Shown piece by piece: positions 1 through 8,190 of a stretch of DNA of 64,000 nt. The notes beneath the pieces are model-generated. The model ran no database searches, had not been told where the DNA came from, and was given only the letters and a program-made list of their open reading frames with translations. Numbering within the stretch: the first letter of the stretch is position 1; each line of letters begins with the position of its first letter. The DNA is taken from the NCBI RefSeq assembly GCF_014191875.1, contig NZ_JACHXD010000020.1, positions 25,850-89,849 on the forward strand. The letters are read 5' to 3'. Position numbers and translations under genes: made by a program. This stretch comes from Pseudoduganella violacea. GTDB taxonomy: Bacteria > Pseudomonadota > Gammaproteobacteria > Burkholderiales > Burkholderiaceae_D.

Positions 1-333
1 TTCCGGCGACCGGTATAAGGGAGCGCCGTCGGCGCCATACAGCTGCATCAGCATGATTCCTGGCACATTGTGCTCACGGTAGCTTGCGTTGACCAGCGTC
101 GATGTGGTGGCGATGATGGCGCGCGCCTCGTCGTCATTTTTGGCCTTGGCCAGCATGCCGCTCAAACGGTTGCCCAGCGTGAGCACGCGTTCGTCGAATC
201 GCGCGCTGTCGGTCTCGTTGATGAAATCGCGCGCCAGCAGCACGATCCACACTAGGCAGAAGGCCGCCAGCAAAGCGAGCATGACGCGCCGCACCAGGGT
301 GCGGCGGCCGAACATCGGCATGGAAAGCGTCAT
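1..333 (-). CDS. Sensor histidine kinase, N-terminal part (cut by window edge)
   Basis: Reading the minus strand from 333 gives 111 open codons that run off the left edge. The protein begins MTLSMPMFGRRTLVRR, has one hydrophobic membrane segment at about residues 16-34, and then a polar region that would be periplasmic. That is the usual start of a sensor kinase of the OmpR-partner class. The start codon overlaps the stop of the response regulator gene (ATGA), so the two are translationally coupled and the kinase is its likely partner. The catalytic H-box and ATPase domain lie outside the window, so the kinase call rests on position, topology and coupling. The signal sensed is unknown. Confidence 0.7.
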   Translation of the reverse strand, partial: MTLSMPMFGRRTLVRRVMLALLAAFCLVWIVLLARDFINETDSARFDERVLTLGNRLSGMLAKAKNDDEARAIIATTSTLVNASYREHNVPGIMLMQLYGADGAPLYRSPE

Positions 334-986
334 ATCGTCAGCATGTAGCCGACGCCGCGTACCGTGCGGATGCGCTGGGCGCCGATCTTGCGGCGCAGAT
401 TGGAGACGTGGACTTCAATAGCGCCGTAGTCCAGCGCATCGCCCAGCGGTTCGAGCCGCTGCGCCAGCACGCTCTTGGGAATGACCACGCCCGGTTCGCG
501 CGCCAGCTCCAGTACCAGGTGGAATTCGCGCGGCGAGAGATGGAGATCGGTATCCGCCAGGCGCGCGTGATATCCCTTCGGCTCCAGATACAGGTCGCCG
601 ACCGTCCATACGTCGTGGGCCTGGCCGGCGTAACGGCGCAGCACGGCGTGCAGGCGCGAGACCAGCTCCGCGGTGGCGAAGGGCTTGACGATGAAATCGT
701 CGGCGCCGCTATCGAGGCCTGTCAGCCGGTCCGACAGCGCAGCCTGCGCGGTGATGATAATGACGGGGATCAGGTGGCCTCTTTGCCGCCAATCGCGTAG
801 CAGCGCCAGTCCGGAGCCGTCGGGCAGCGTCAGATCGAGCAGTACGCAGTCCCAGCGCTGTTCCATGGACCCGCAAGGAATATCGCCAGCCTGGCGCAGC
901 CATTCGCTGCTGATGCCTTCCAGTTTGAGCGCCTGCTGCAGCGACGCGCCCAATGCGAGGTCGTCTTCGATGATCAGAATATGCAT
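330..986 (-). CDS. OmpR/QseB-type response regulator
   Basis: A 218-residue DNA-binding response regulator. The receiver domain (about residues 1-115) starts MHILIIEDD, with the acidic pocket, the phospho-acceptor Asp in LLDLTLPDGSG and the Lys in VKPFATAE. The C-terminal winged helix (about 125-218) has LSPREFHLVLEL and ends IRTVRGVGYML, typical of the QseB/PmrA branch. A longer open frame exists upstream, but the receiver fold begins exactly at the ATG at 986, so that start is chosen. It is coupled to the kinase gene downstream on the same strand. A CTTAAG element at 1009-1014, in the spacer shared with the divergent secreted protein, could be part of its own binding site; that is a guess. 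Confidence 0.9.
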   Translation of the reverse strand: MHILIIEDDLALGASLQQALKLEGISSEWLRQAGDIPCGSMEQRWDCVLLDLTLPDGSGLALLRDWRQRGHLIPVIIITAQAALSDRLTGLDSGADDFIVKPFATAELVSRLHAVLRRYAGQAHDVWTVGDLYLEPKGYHARLADTDLHLSPREFHLVLELAREPGVVIPKSVLAQRLEPLGDALDYGAIEVHVSNLRRKIGAQRIRTVRGVGYMLTI

Positions 987-1078
987 GTCGAAAGTATAAC
1001 TCTCAAACCTTAAGATTTCCCAAGTTTGGCGGGAATACAATTTCCTCTCGGCGTCACTGCACGCGCAAAGAGGGCAAT

Positions 1079-1939
1079 ATGAAAAAACGTATGCAATTCG
1101 GACTGGGCCTGCTGCGGATCGTGCTGGCTTTGTCGCCGCTGGCCGCCGCCGGGGCGGACTCGCCGCCCGCCGCAGCGGATACGCCCGTCGCGAGTGTGGA
1201 AGTGCATGGCGCCGTGCCGGATCGCGATGAAAAATCCTACCGTGCCATGCTCGCGGCGATGGACGTATTCGTTCAAAACCGCAGCCTCGCTCCTGGCGCT
1301 TCCTTGCGCTTCAAGGTGCTGCCGCGTCAAGCGGATGTCGCCATGGATGGCCTGGTGCTCCAGATTAGCGGCGAACATACGAAGATTCCGGTTCCGCTGG
1401 AAGCCAACTACAGCTTCGTCTTGCCGAGAAATGCAGATGCCGTGCGCGACGATGCGGCGGTACGGTTCAACCGCCAGGCCAAAAGCCTGGCCTGGCGCGC
1501 CGACATCCGCAGTCCGGGCGTGCCGGCCAAGGCCCGCCGCCTGGGCGACCTGCTGCTTGAGTGCAAAGTGGCCATGGTTGGCGACTTGATCGCGTATGTC
1601 CACCATCCCATCAATATGATGATCACGAAGCTGCAAGATCCCTGCCGCACGCTGCCCATCAATATGTTCTATTTTGCCGAGCGGGCCTTGTTCAGCGTCA
1701 CCCTGACCGATGGGACGCGCCGTAGCGTCATGCCGGCGGCCATGTTACACGGCCCGGCAGCGCCCATGATGCCGAGCCAGGAAGACTGGATTCTCCTGCG
1801 CGAGCGTGTGTTCATGGTCAAGTTCAAATCGCTGTATGAGAAGGGCTGGACGGACGACACCTTGCTGCAATTCGAGTATATGGATGACGAGGCGCCAGGC
1901 ATCGCGCAGGCTGCGCCTGGCGCAGGCCATGGCCAATAA
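1079..1939 (+). CDS. Secreted hypothetical protein
   Basis: A 286-residue protein with a Sec-type signal peptide (KKR, then a hydrophobic stretch ending near LAAAGA, about residue 26), so it is probably periplasmic or outer-membrane associated. The ATG at 1079 has an AGAGGG ribosome site a few bases upstream. The mature part is soluble-looking and I recognise no catalytic motif or named family. It is divergent from the response regulator (spacer about 90 bases), so it may be a target of that system. The next gene, a small lipoprotein, follows after 13 bases, suggesting an operon of two envelope proteins. Confidence 0.65.
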   Translation: MKKRMQFGLGLLRIVLALSPLAAAGADSPPAAADTPVASVEVHGAVPDRDEKSYRAMLAAMDVFVQNRSLAPGASLRFKVLPRQADVAMDGLVLQISGEHTKIPVPLEANYSFVLPRNADAVRDDAAVRFNRQAKSLAWRADIRSPGVPAKARRLGDLLLECKVAMVGDLIAYVHHPINMMITKLQDPCRTLPINMFYFAERALFSVTLTDGTRRSVMPAAMLHGPAAPMMPSQEDWILLRERVFMVKFKSLYEKGWTDDTLLQFEYMDDEAPGIAQAAPGAGHGQ

Positions 1940-1952
1940 GGGGGGGCGCAAT

Positions 1953-2309
1953 ATGAAAAAGACCTTATGCGCAGCCGTCCTTTGCGCTCTTGCCTTGACC
2001 TTGACTGGCTGCGCCTCGACCGGAAACGGGGCAATCAAAACCCTGACGCAGGAGGGCGCCGCACAAGCCATTGTTATCGGCAAATCGACCAAAGCCGATA
2101 TCAGCGAATCCTTCGGCAGTGCCAGCGTCACCAAATTCTCCAATGGCTATGAACTGTGGCTGTATCAGCTTGGCTTCTCAAAAATGGTCGATTCGCTGCC
2201 GTACGTGAATCTTGTACTGAGCAGCGCGGAGAACAAAAGGGAGCTGTCAATTTTGTTCGATAAGACCGGCGTCGTGAAGAAGTATCAGCTGGTGGATCAA
2301 CTGCCATGA
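1953..2309 (+). CDS. Small SmpA/OmlA (BamE)-like lipoprotein
   Basis: A 118-residue lipoprotein. The signal peptide MKKTLCAAVLCALALTLTGC ends in the lipobox LTGC, giving Cys20 as the lipidated residue. The mature domain contains IGKSTKADISESFGSAS and, near the end, ILFDKTGVVKKYQ. This pattern, a short helix pair followed by a strand of the type 'FD..G.V', is the one seen in SmpA/OmlA/BamE-fold lipoproteins. It is too short and divergent to be called BamE of the Bam complex itself. The start at 1953 is chosen because it begins the signal peptide and follows a GGGGGG-rich ribosome site. It probably shares a transcript with the secreted protein upstream. Confidence 0.65.
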   Translation: MKKTLCAAVLCALALTLTGCASTGNGAIKTLTQEGAAQAIVIGKSTKADISESFGSASVTKFSNGYELWLYQLGFSKMVDSLPYVNLVLSSAENKRELSILFDKTGVVKKYQLVDQLP

Positions 2310-2317
2310 AGGGCGGC

Positions 2318-3847
2318 TCAGCGGCTTAGGGCGCGGAATACATCGGCAAGTTTTTTCACCGCGATTTCCAGTTCCCCCGGCGCATAGGCGGCAAAGCCCA
2401 TGAGGAAGCCGCCCCTGGGCGCGCTTGACGCATGCAGCGCCGTCAACCCCAGCAGATCGATGCCGGCACGCCGCGCGGCGTCGATGACCGCGCGTTCGGG
2501 GATGTCGCAGCGAAGAAGGCAGGGCATCTGCATGCCGCCTATCGGTGTCCTTGGCTCAAGAAAATCGGCCAGGTGCTTGCGTACCAGCCGTTCCAGTATC
2601 GCGAGCCGCTCGGCGTAGACGGCGCGCATGGTTCGCACGTGTGCCCCGAAATGCCCGCCTTCCATGAAGCGCGCCAGCGTCAGTTGCGGGATCGGCGCGC
2701 TATGCCCGTCCAGCAGGGTGCGCGCCGCCGTCATTGGGGCCACGAGCTGGGACGGCAGCACCATGAAGCCGATGCGCAAGCCGGGAAAAAGCGATTTGGT
2801 AAAGGTGCCGATGTAGACGGTGCGCTCATGCGCGTCGAGTCCCTGCACGCAGGCGGTGGGCTTGCCGGCGTAGTGGAATTCGCTGTCGTAGTCGTCCTCG
2901 ATGATCCAGGCCTGGTGCTGCCGCGCCCATTCGATCAAGGCCAGGCGCCGCTCCAAGGCCAGTGTCGCCCCGGTTGGGAACTGGTGCGATGGCGTCAGGA
3001 AGACCGCCTTGGCCGGATGGCGCGCGGCGCGCAAGCGCTCCACCTGCATGCCGTCGGCATCCAGCGGCACGGGCACGCATTCCAGGCCGGCGGCGTCGAA
3101 AGCTTTGCGCGCGCCGTGATACGCGGGATCTTCGATGAAAATGCGCTCGCCGGCATCGAGCAGCACGGTGGCGCACAGCGTCAGCGCCTGCTGTGAGCTG
3201 GTCAGGATCAGCACGCGCTCCGGCGTGGCGCGCGCGCCGCGTTCCAGGTTGACGTAGTCCGCAATGGCGCGCCGCAGCGGCTCCATCCCTTGCGGTGGGC
3301 TATGCAGCAGCGCCTGGGTGCCGTACTCCTTCAATACCTGGCGTTCCAGGCGCTCCCAGGTCTGCAAGGGAAAGTTGCGCGTTTCCGGTACGCCGGGGGC
3401 AAACGGACGCGGAACCAGGAAATCGCGTAGGCCGCCGCCTTTATACATGCTTGCGCCGCGCTGGCTCAGTCGTAGCGGCGCTGGTTGCGCGACAGGGCGC
3501 GGCCTGGCGCCCGGCCTTGGCAGGCGCTGCGCGCGCTCCGAAACGAAGCTGCCGCTGCCCACGCGGCGCTCGATGAACCCCTCCGCATGCAACTGGATAT
3601 AGGCCGATTCCACCGTGTCGCGCGAGACGCCCAGCGATTTGGCCAGCGCCCGTGAAGCGGGCAGCGGTCTGCCGGCGTCGAGGGCGCCGTCGAGGATCAA
3701 TTGCCGGATGGCGCGCTGGATGCGCGCATGCAGGGGCAGGGCGCCGTGGGCCGGATCGCCGACCCAGGCTTTGACGGATTCGAGTTGGGCGTGCTTGAAC
3801 AATTGGCCTGTATCACATCGAAAAAGTGGATGGGCGCAGCATACCAT
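2318..3847 (-). CDS. MocR-family regulator (GntR helix-turn-helix fused to aminotransferase-like domain)
   Basis: A protein of about 509 residues. An N-terminal winged helix (PLHARIQRAIRQLI ... GRPLPASRALAKSLGVSRDTVESAY) is followed by a fold-type I PLP domain with EDDYDSEFHY and the Schiff-base Lys in TFTKSLFPGLRIGF. This is the MocR/PdxR architecture, in which PLP or a PLP adduct controls DNA binding. The open frame extends further upstream but would run into the divergent transporter gene, so I place the start at the ATG at 3847; no strong ribosome site decides it. It is divergent from a BenE-type transporter with only 58 bases between them, so that transporter is its most likely target. 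MocR proteins commonly control amine, amino acid or vitamin B6 genes, so the pairing is not a textbook one. Confidence 0.88.
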   Translation of the reverse strand: MVCCAHPLFRCDTGQLFKHAQLESVKAWVGDPAHGALPLHARIQRAIRQLILDGALDAGRPLPASRALAKSLGVSRDTVESAYIQLHAEGFIERRVGSGSFVSERAQRLPRPGARPRPVAQPAPLRLSQRGASMYKGGGLRDFLVPRPFAPGVPETRNFPLQTWERLERQVLKEYGTQALLHSPPQGMEPLRRAIADYVNLERGARATPERVLILTSSQQALTLCATVLLDAGERIFIEDPAYHGARKAFDAAGLECVPVPLDADGMQVERLRAARHPAKAVFLTPSHQFPTGATLALERRLALIEWARQHQAWIIEDDYDSEFHYAGKPTACVQGLDAHERTVYIGTFTKSLFPGLRIGFMVLPSQLVAPMTAARTLLDGHSAPIPQLTLARFMEGGHFGAHVRTMRAVYAERLAILERLVRKHLADFLEPRTPIGGMQMPCLLRCDIPERAVIDAARRAGIDLLGLTALHASSAPRGGFLMGFAAYAPGELEIAVKKLADVFRALSR

Positions 3848-3905
3848 TTCCGGTCTACAGTCTGGCCTTTGCCGCCTAAGCCTTTTCAGGAGTGCTATAT
3901 AAATT

Positions 3906-5117
3906 ATGACGTCCGCCACATCGCCTTTTCCCCTTCGTTTGCATGATCTCGCCCATCCCATCGTGGCCGGCTTGATCTCGGTCATCGTCAATTACGGTGG
4001 CACCTTCATCCTGGTCTTCCAGGCGGCCAAAGTGGCTGGCCTGGACCCGGCATCGACCGCGTCGTGGGTCTGGTCGGTGTCGATCGGCGTGGGGGTGACG
4101 GGCATTATCCTGAGCTGGATGACGCGCGAACCCATCATCACCGCCTGGTCCACGCCGGCCGCCGCTTTTCTGGTCACGGCGCTGGCCAGCACGTCCTACG
4201 CCGAAGCGGTGGGCGCGTATGCGATTTCGGCCGCCGCCTTCGTGGCGCTCGGCTTGTCGGGCTGGTTCGAGCGGGTCATCCGTCTGATCCCGCCGGGCGT
4301 GGCCGCAGGACTGCTGGCCGGGATTCTGCTGCAGTTCGGCGTCAAGGCCTTTGGCGGCATGAGCGTCGACCCGCTGCTGGCGGGCCTGCTGATCGTGGCC
4401 TATGTGGCGCTCAAGCGCTTCAACGCGCGCTATGCCGTGCCAGGCATTCTGCTACTGGGGCTGGCTTTTCTGCTGACCCAGGACCGCATCGACCTGTCGG
4501 GACTGCGCTTGCAGTTCGCCGCGCCGGTTTTCACCATGCCGGCTTTCTCGCTGAATGCCTTGCTGAGCGTGGCGCTGCCGTTGTTCCTGATCACGCTGAC
4601 CGGCCAATACATGCCAGGCATGCTGGTGCTGCGCAACGACGGCTTCAAGACCAGCGCCAATCCCATCGTCAGCGTGACGGGACTGGGTTCGCTGCTGATG
4701 GCACCTTTCGGCTCGCATGCCTTCAATATCGCCGCGATCACAGCGGCAATCTGCACCGGCAAGGAAGCGCACGAAGACCCATCCCGGCGCTGGATCGCGG
4801 GCATTGCGGCAGGCGCCTGCTATATCTTCGTCGGCGTATTCGGGGTGACGCTGGCCGCTGTCTTCATGGCGTTCCCGGCGACCTTCATCACCACGCTGGC
4901 CGGGCTGGCGCTGCTGGGCACCATCGGCGGCAGCCTGGCCGGCGCCCTGGCTGATGCGAAGACGCGCGAAGCCTCGCTGATCACCTTCCTGGCTGCGGCG
5001 GCCAATATCACGCTGCTTGGGATTGGCGGGGCGTTCTGGGGACTGGTCATCGGCCTGCTGGCCTACGCCGTGCTCAATGGACGCTTCAGGCTTCCAGGCG
5101 TTCCAGCAGGCGATTGA
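3906..5117 (+). CDS. BenE-family proton-coupled transporter
   Basis: A 403-residue inner-membrane protein with about 11-12 hydrophobic segments. The start region (HPIVAGLISVIVNYGGTFILVF), the conserved block ITAWSTPAAAFL and the stretch APFGSHAFNIAAITAAICTG are characteristic of the benzoate/H+ symporter family BenE. The true substrate is unknown, because many BenE proteins are annotated by family only and no aromatic catabolic genes are nearby. The ATG at 3906 follows an AGGAG ribosome site about 12 bases upstream. The 3' end overlaps the convergent TetR gene by about 30 bases. The divergent MocR gene is the probable regulator. Confidence 0.85.
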   Translation: MTSATSPFPLRLHDLAHPIVAGLISVIVNYGGTFILVFQAAKVAGLDPASTASWVWSVSIGVGVTGIILSWMTREPIITAWSTPAAAFLVTALASTSYAEAVGAYAISAAAFVALGLSGWFERVIRLIPPGVAAGLLAGILLQFGVKAFGGMSVDPLLAGLLIVAYVALKRFNARYAVPGILLLGLAFLLTQDRIDLSGLRLQFAAPVFTMPAFSLNALLSVALPLFLITLTGQYMPGMLVLRNDGFKTSANPIVSVTGLGSLLMAPFGSHAFNIAAITAAICTGKEAHEDPSRRWIAGIAAGACYIFVGVFGVTLAAVFMAFPATFITTLAGLALLGTIGGSLAGALADAKTREASLITFLAAAANITLLGIGGAFWGLVIGLLAYAVLNGRFRLPGVPAGD

Positions 5118-5628
5118 GCGCCAGCCGGTATTGCTCCTGCATGGACTGCGCCTTGGCCGCGACCAGCGGCAAGCCGCTGCCGTGCGCATGGTCGATCAGA
5201 ATATCGCGCCACAAGTGGGGTTCGGTCGTGATGTCCGCCAGCAGCCCGGTCAAGCGGTCGGTGATCTGGCGCGTCACGCCGGCAAAGGCTTCGGGCGTGG
5301 CAAAGATGGCCAGCGTCAGTTGCGGGTGGCGGCACACGGCGCCGTGATAGCGGGTCATGATGGCGCGAATTTCCTCCCGGCGGTGTTCATGCTTGACCGG
5401 GTCGTCGAGCACTTCGGCGTAGACCCGGTCCGATAGCGCCCGCAGCAGCCCTGTGCGGTCTTCCACATGATGGTAAAGACTCATCGGGGTGATGCTGAGC
5501 CGGGCGGCGAGGGCGCGCATGGATAGGCCTTGTCCTCCACCCTCATCGAGCAGCGTGAGCGCAGCCGTCAGAATGTCGTCGCGGCTCACGCCCGTTCCTT
5601 GCGCTGGACGGCCGCGCGGGCGGCTCAT
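5086..5628 (-). CDS. TetR-family repressor
   Basis: A 180-residue regulator. The N-terminal helix-turn-helix reads VSRDDILTAALTLLDEGG ... LSMRALAARLSITPMSLYHHVEDRTGLL (about residues 14-58), the standard TetR layout, and the remainder is the all-helical ligand domain. Its start overlaps the stop of the upstream reductase-like gene (ATGA), so both lie on one transcript and the regulator probably controls that transcript. A palindrome between the likely -35 and -10 elements at 6174-6201 is a plausible operator. The gene's 3' end overlaps the convergent transporter gene. Confidence 0.85.
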   Translation of the reverse strand: MSRPRGRPAQGTGVSRDDILTAALTLLDEGGGQGLSMRALAARLSITPMSLYHHVEDRTGLLRALSDRVYAEVLDDPVKHEHRREEIRAIMTRYHGAVCRHPQLTLAIFATPEAFAGVTRQITDRLTGLLADITTEPHLWRDILIDHAHGSGLPLVAAKAQSMQEQYRLALNRLLERLEA

Positions 5629-6161
5629 GGCGTCAGCCGATAGGTGGATTGCACCAGGCCCGAAGGGAAGCTGTGGCTGGACACCAGCTTCAAATCGATG
5701 TCCTTGGGCAGCTCGCCAAACAGGGGCCGGCCCGATCCGATCAGCACGGGCACGGTGGTGATGACCAAATCGCTAACCAGGCCATCGCGCAGGAAGGACT
5801 GCACCAGCTGCCCGCCATCGACATAGACGCGGCGCACATTTTCCCCAGCCAGCTTTGCCATCGCATCCTTTGGCGCGAGCCTGGAGAAGCGGAGCTTTCC
5901 TTGCAGCGCTTCCGGCACCGGCGTATCGGCCAGTTTTTCAGAGAGCACCAGCACCGGCAGCTCGTATGGCCAGGCGCCGAAGGTCAAAACCTTCTCATAA
6001 CAGCCGCGGCCCATCACGATCATATCCTTGTCGGCGATGAAGCTTGCATAGCCATGGTCCTCGTTCGGATCGTCGCGCTGCAGGAGCCAGTCGATGTTGC
6101 CATCGGAGCGGGCGATAAAGCCATCCAGGCTGGTGGCGATGAAAATGTGTGCGGTAGTCAT
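5625..6161 (-). CDS. RibD C-terminal / dihydrofolate-reductase-like protein
   Basis: A 178-residue protein starting MTTAHIFIATSLDGFIARSDGNIDWL, the usual beginning of the stand-alone 'dihydrofolate reductase family' proteins related to the RibD reductase domain. Further hallmarks are MGRGCYEKV, the glycine-rich VYVDGGQLVQSFL and VPVLIGSGRPLF. These proteins are predicted NAD(P)H-dependent reductases; the substrate is rarely known and folate or riboflavin should not be assumed. The longer open frame to 6224 contains the promoter-like sequence, so the ATG at 6161 is preferred. It forms a coupled pair with the TetR gene downstream. Confidence 0.8.
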   Translation of the reverse strand: MTTAHIFIATSLDGFIARSDGNIDWLLQRDDPNEDHGYASFIADKDMIVMGRGCYEKVLTFGAWPYELPVLVLSEKLADTPVPEALQGKLRFSRLAPKDAMAKLAGENVRRVYVDGGQLVQSFLRDGLVSDLVITTVPVLIGSGRPLFGELPKDIDLKLVSSHSFPSGLVQSTYRLTP

Positions 6162-6173
6162 GGCGTCCCTATA

Positions 6174-6201
6174 TTTATACAGCGTATATTTTAACACGCA
6201 A
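6174..6201 (-). promoter_or_regulatory. Putative promoter with embedded operator for the reductase-tetR operon
   Basis: On the minus strand TTGCGT (6196-6201) and TATAAA (6174-6179) are separated by 16 bases, about 13 bases upstream of the start codon. An imperfect 18-base palindrome (6182-6199, arms GCGTAT/ACACGC) overlaps the -35 element and most of the spacer. That placement is where a TetR dimer would block RNA polymerase. It is seen by eye only. Confidence 0.42.
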
Positions 6202-6236
6202 TATTGGACGCAAGGACTACGCACCCATCGGGGACA

Positions 6237-7130
6237 TTACGTTGCCGGCCGCCTGCCTTCGAACAGGTCTTTCATTTCACGCAGGCCGGCGGTCAGGCAT
6301 TCCACCGTCGCCGATACCCTGGGTACGCCGCGCAACTGGCGTGGCGTGAGCAGCCACAATTGCGAACGAAACTCCGTCAGCAGCGGAGAAACGCGGCGCA
6401 GGTGGGCGCTGGCGTCGCCCAGGTGGCAGGGCAGGATGCCGACACCCAGGCCCTCTTCGAGCAAGCGGTAGACGGCCAGCGTGCTGGAGCAGCGCACCGC
6501 CGCGCGCCGCATCAGTCCTTGCGCCTGCAGCCATTGCGACGATGCCAGATGTCCCAGCGACTCATCGACGGTGATCCACGTTTGCTCGTGCAGGTCCTCC
6601 TCCGAGACGCCGGGCCAATTCACTGGGGCGTAGATGGCCACCTCGATATTGCATACCACGCGTCCAATCAAGTCGCCATCCGGTTCGCCGCCGGAACGCA
6701 AGGCGATATCGGCTTCGCGCTGACGCATCTTGGCCAGGCCCTCACCGGTAATGAGGTTGATCGTGACTTGCGGCAGCTCGCGCCGGCAGCGGGCCAAGAG
6801 TGGCGGCACGATGCGGGGGATCAGCACTTCGGTCGTGGTCAAGGTCAGGCGTCCGGCGGCGCCCAGTTCCGCATCGCGTTCCAGGTCACGCAGGCGCTGG
6901 TCGAATTCCTCGGCCAACGCCAGCAGCTCGGCCGCTGCGGCGGTCGGACGGTAGCCTTGGCGGCTGCGTTCGAACAAGGTGGCGCGCAAGCCGGCCTCAA
7001 TGTCGCGGATGCGGCGAAACAGGGTGGGATGGCTGGAGCCTAATGCTTCGGCCGCCTTGGACAGGGAACCGTGGCGCGCCACCGCCAGGATGATCTGGTA
7101 GTCGTTCCAGGCCAGGCTGCTGGTATTCAT
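6237..7130 (-). CDS. LysR-family transcriptional regulator
   Basis: A 297-residue LysR protein. The N-terminal helix-turn-helix is WNDYQIILAVARHGSLSKAAEALGSSHPTLFRRIRDIEAGL, followed by the substrate-binding domain (about residues 90-295). The track of codons upstream of 7130 stays open, but the ATG at 7130 has AAGGAG eight bases before it and starts the domain exactly. It is divergent from a small secreted protein; the 172-base spacer carries a 12-base direct repeat that could be its binding site. Its effector is unknown. The VSRDT-free 'SSHPTLFRR' recognition helix is of the variant found in LysR proteins close to the YafC/DsdC side, but I cannot assign a named member. Confidence 0.87.
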   Translation of the reverse strand: MNTSSLAWNDYQIILAVARHGSLSKAAEALGSSHPTLFRRIRDIEAGLRATLFERSRQGYRPTAAAAELLALAEEFDQRLRDLERDAELGAAGRLTLTTTEVLIPRIVPPLLARCRRELPQVTINLITGEGLAKMRQREADIALRSGGEPDGDLIGRVVCNIEVAIYAPVNWPGVSEEDLHEQTWITVDESLGHLASSQWLQAQGLMRRAAVRCSSTLAVYRLLEEGLGVGILPCHLGDASAHLRRVSPLLTEFRSQLWLLTPRQLRGVPRVSATVECLTAGLREMKDLFEGRRPAT

Positions 7131-7203
7131 CAACAATGCTCCTTGGGCGCGCCAGGTAATGAGGTGGCGCATCGTAGCATTCTTTTTGCTATCTGCACGG
7201 CGA

Positions 7204-7236
7204 TGTTCATTCCTGAAAACCTGCTGTTCATTCCTG
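7204..7236. repeat. Two direct copies of TGTTCATTCCTG, 21-base period
   Basis: Identical 12-base copies lie at 7204-7215 and 7225-7236, so their starts are exactly 21 bases (two helical turns) apart, in the spacer between the LysR gene and the divergent secreted-protein gene. Same-face spacing is what a bound regulator would need, so this is a candidate operator. Confidence 0.5.
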
Positions 7237-7302
7237 GTCTGTCGCGGCGTGCCGCGGCTGGCGACAATAGGGGCATCAAAACCAATCGTGAAAGGAAGAA
7301 CC

Positions 7303-7812
7303 ATGTACCGTAAGCTCCTGCTGGCATTCGCATTACTGGCTGGCGCCGCCATGCACGCGGCGGCATGCAATACGCCCGAGTCCAAACAGTTCGATTTCTG
7401 GGTCGGCAATTGGGAAGCGGTCGACCGCGACGGCAAGCTGTTGGGGCATACCTTGATTGAAAAGATCGAGCAAGGCTGCGTGCTGCAGGAATGGTGGCGC
7501 GGCAACGGCCCGGAGAACGGCGCCGGCACCAGCCTCAGCATGTACGACCGCAAGCACAAACTGTGGCGCCACGTGTGGGCCAGCGCGCGCGGCAACTTCG
7601 CACCGATCGACGGCGGCTGGCAGGGCGACCGCATGCTCATGACCGGCTACTTCATCAGCGACAAGGGCGAGCGCGAGTTCCACCGCACCGTCTGGAAACC
7701 GATCCCCGGTGGCGTGCACCATGTCTGGGACTCCAGCACCGACGGCGGCGCGACCTGGACCGTCATTCACGAAGCATGGCTGCGCCGTACTGACAAGGTG
7801 CTTGTGAAGTAA
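7303..7812 (+). CDS. Secreted DUF1579-like protein
   Basis: A 169-residue protein with a signal peptide (MYRKLLLAFALLAGAAMHAAA, cleavage near residue 21). The mature part has FDFWVGNWEA, EKIEQGCVLQEWWRG, SMYDRKHKLWRHVW and MTGYF, the pattern of a small beta-barrel family (DUF1579/lipocalin-like) found in many secreted proteins of unknown function. The start at 7303 has AAAGGAAG immediately upstream. It is divergent from the LysR gene and probably under its control. No enzyme activity can be inferred. Confidence 0.7.
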   Translation: MYRKLLLAFALLAGAAMHAAACNTPESKQFDFWVGNWEAVDRDGKLLGHTLIEKIEQGCVLQEWWRGNGPENGAGTSLSMYDRKHKLWRHVWASARGNFAPIDGGWQGDRMLMTGYFISDKGEREFHRTVWKPIPGGVHHVWDSSTDGGATWTVIHEAWLRRTDKVLVK

Positions 7813-7887
7813 GAGAACTTAAAGGGCCTGAGACCGAGACGCGGTGCATCAAAATGGTCAGATTTTTGGCAATACGGCGAATTTTCC

Positions 7888-8190
7888 ATGTCAATGCAAA
7901 TGAAGCCATCCATTGCATTTAAGGCGCACCGCGACGCGATCCGGCGGATCGTAGAGAAATATCGTGCCCACAATCCCCGGGTGTTTGGTTCAGTGTGTCA
8001 AGGTCGCGATACGGAAGACAGCGACCTGGATCTGCTCATCGAGCCGACACCAGAGACCACGCTGTTCGATATCGGCGCCATTCGCCATGAGCTCATTGAG
8101 TTGTTGGGGGTTCCGGTTGATGTCTTGACCCCCAAGGCATTGCCGGAAAAATTCCGTGCTGCGGTTCTTGCAGAAGCCGTGCTCGTATGA
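7888..8190 (+). CDS. MNT-type nucleotidyltransferase antitoxin
   Basis: A 100-residue minimal nucleotidyltransferase. The Gly-Ser of the motif GSVCQGRDTEDSDLDLLIEP is at residues 34-35 and the two metal-binding Asp residues are at 46 and 48, which is the complete MNT signature. Such proteins are the antitoxin partners of HEPN toxins and inactivate them by AMP transfer to a tyrosine. The stop codon overlaps the start of the next frame (ATGA), as in MNT-HEPN operons, but the HEPN gene here is broken. Three in-frame ATG codons lie within the first five positions, so the precise start could be a few residues later. Confidence 0.85.
   Translation: MSMQMKPSIAFKAHRDAIRRIVEKYRAHNPRVFGSVCQGRDTEDSDLDLLIEPTPETTLFDIGAIRHELIELLGVPVDVLTPKALPEKFRAAVLAEAVLV

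Noticed and set aside
5086..5117. Possible frameshift because two genes overlap at their 3' ends
   Set aside because: Both the BenE and TetR frames end with plausible termini; a 32-base convergent overlap is acceptable in compact genomes.
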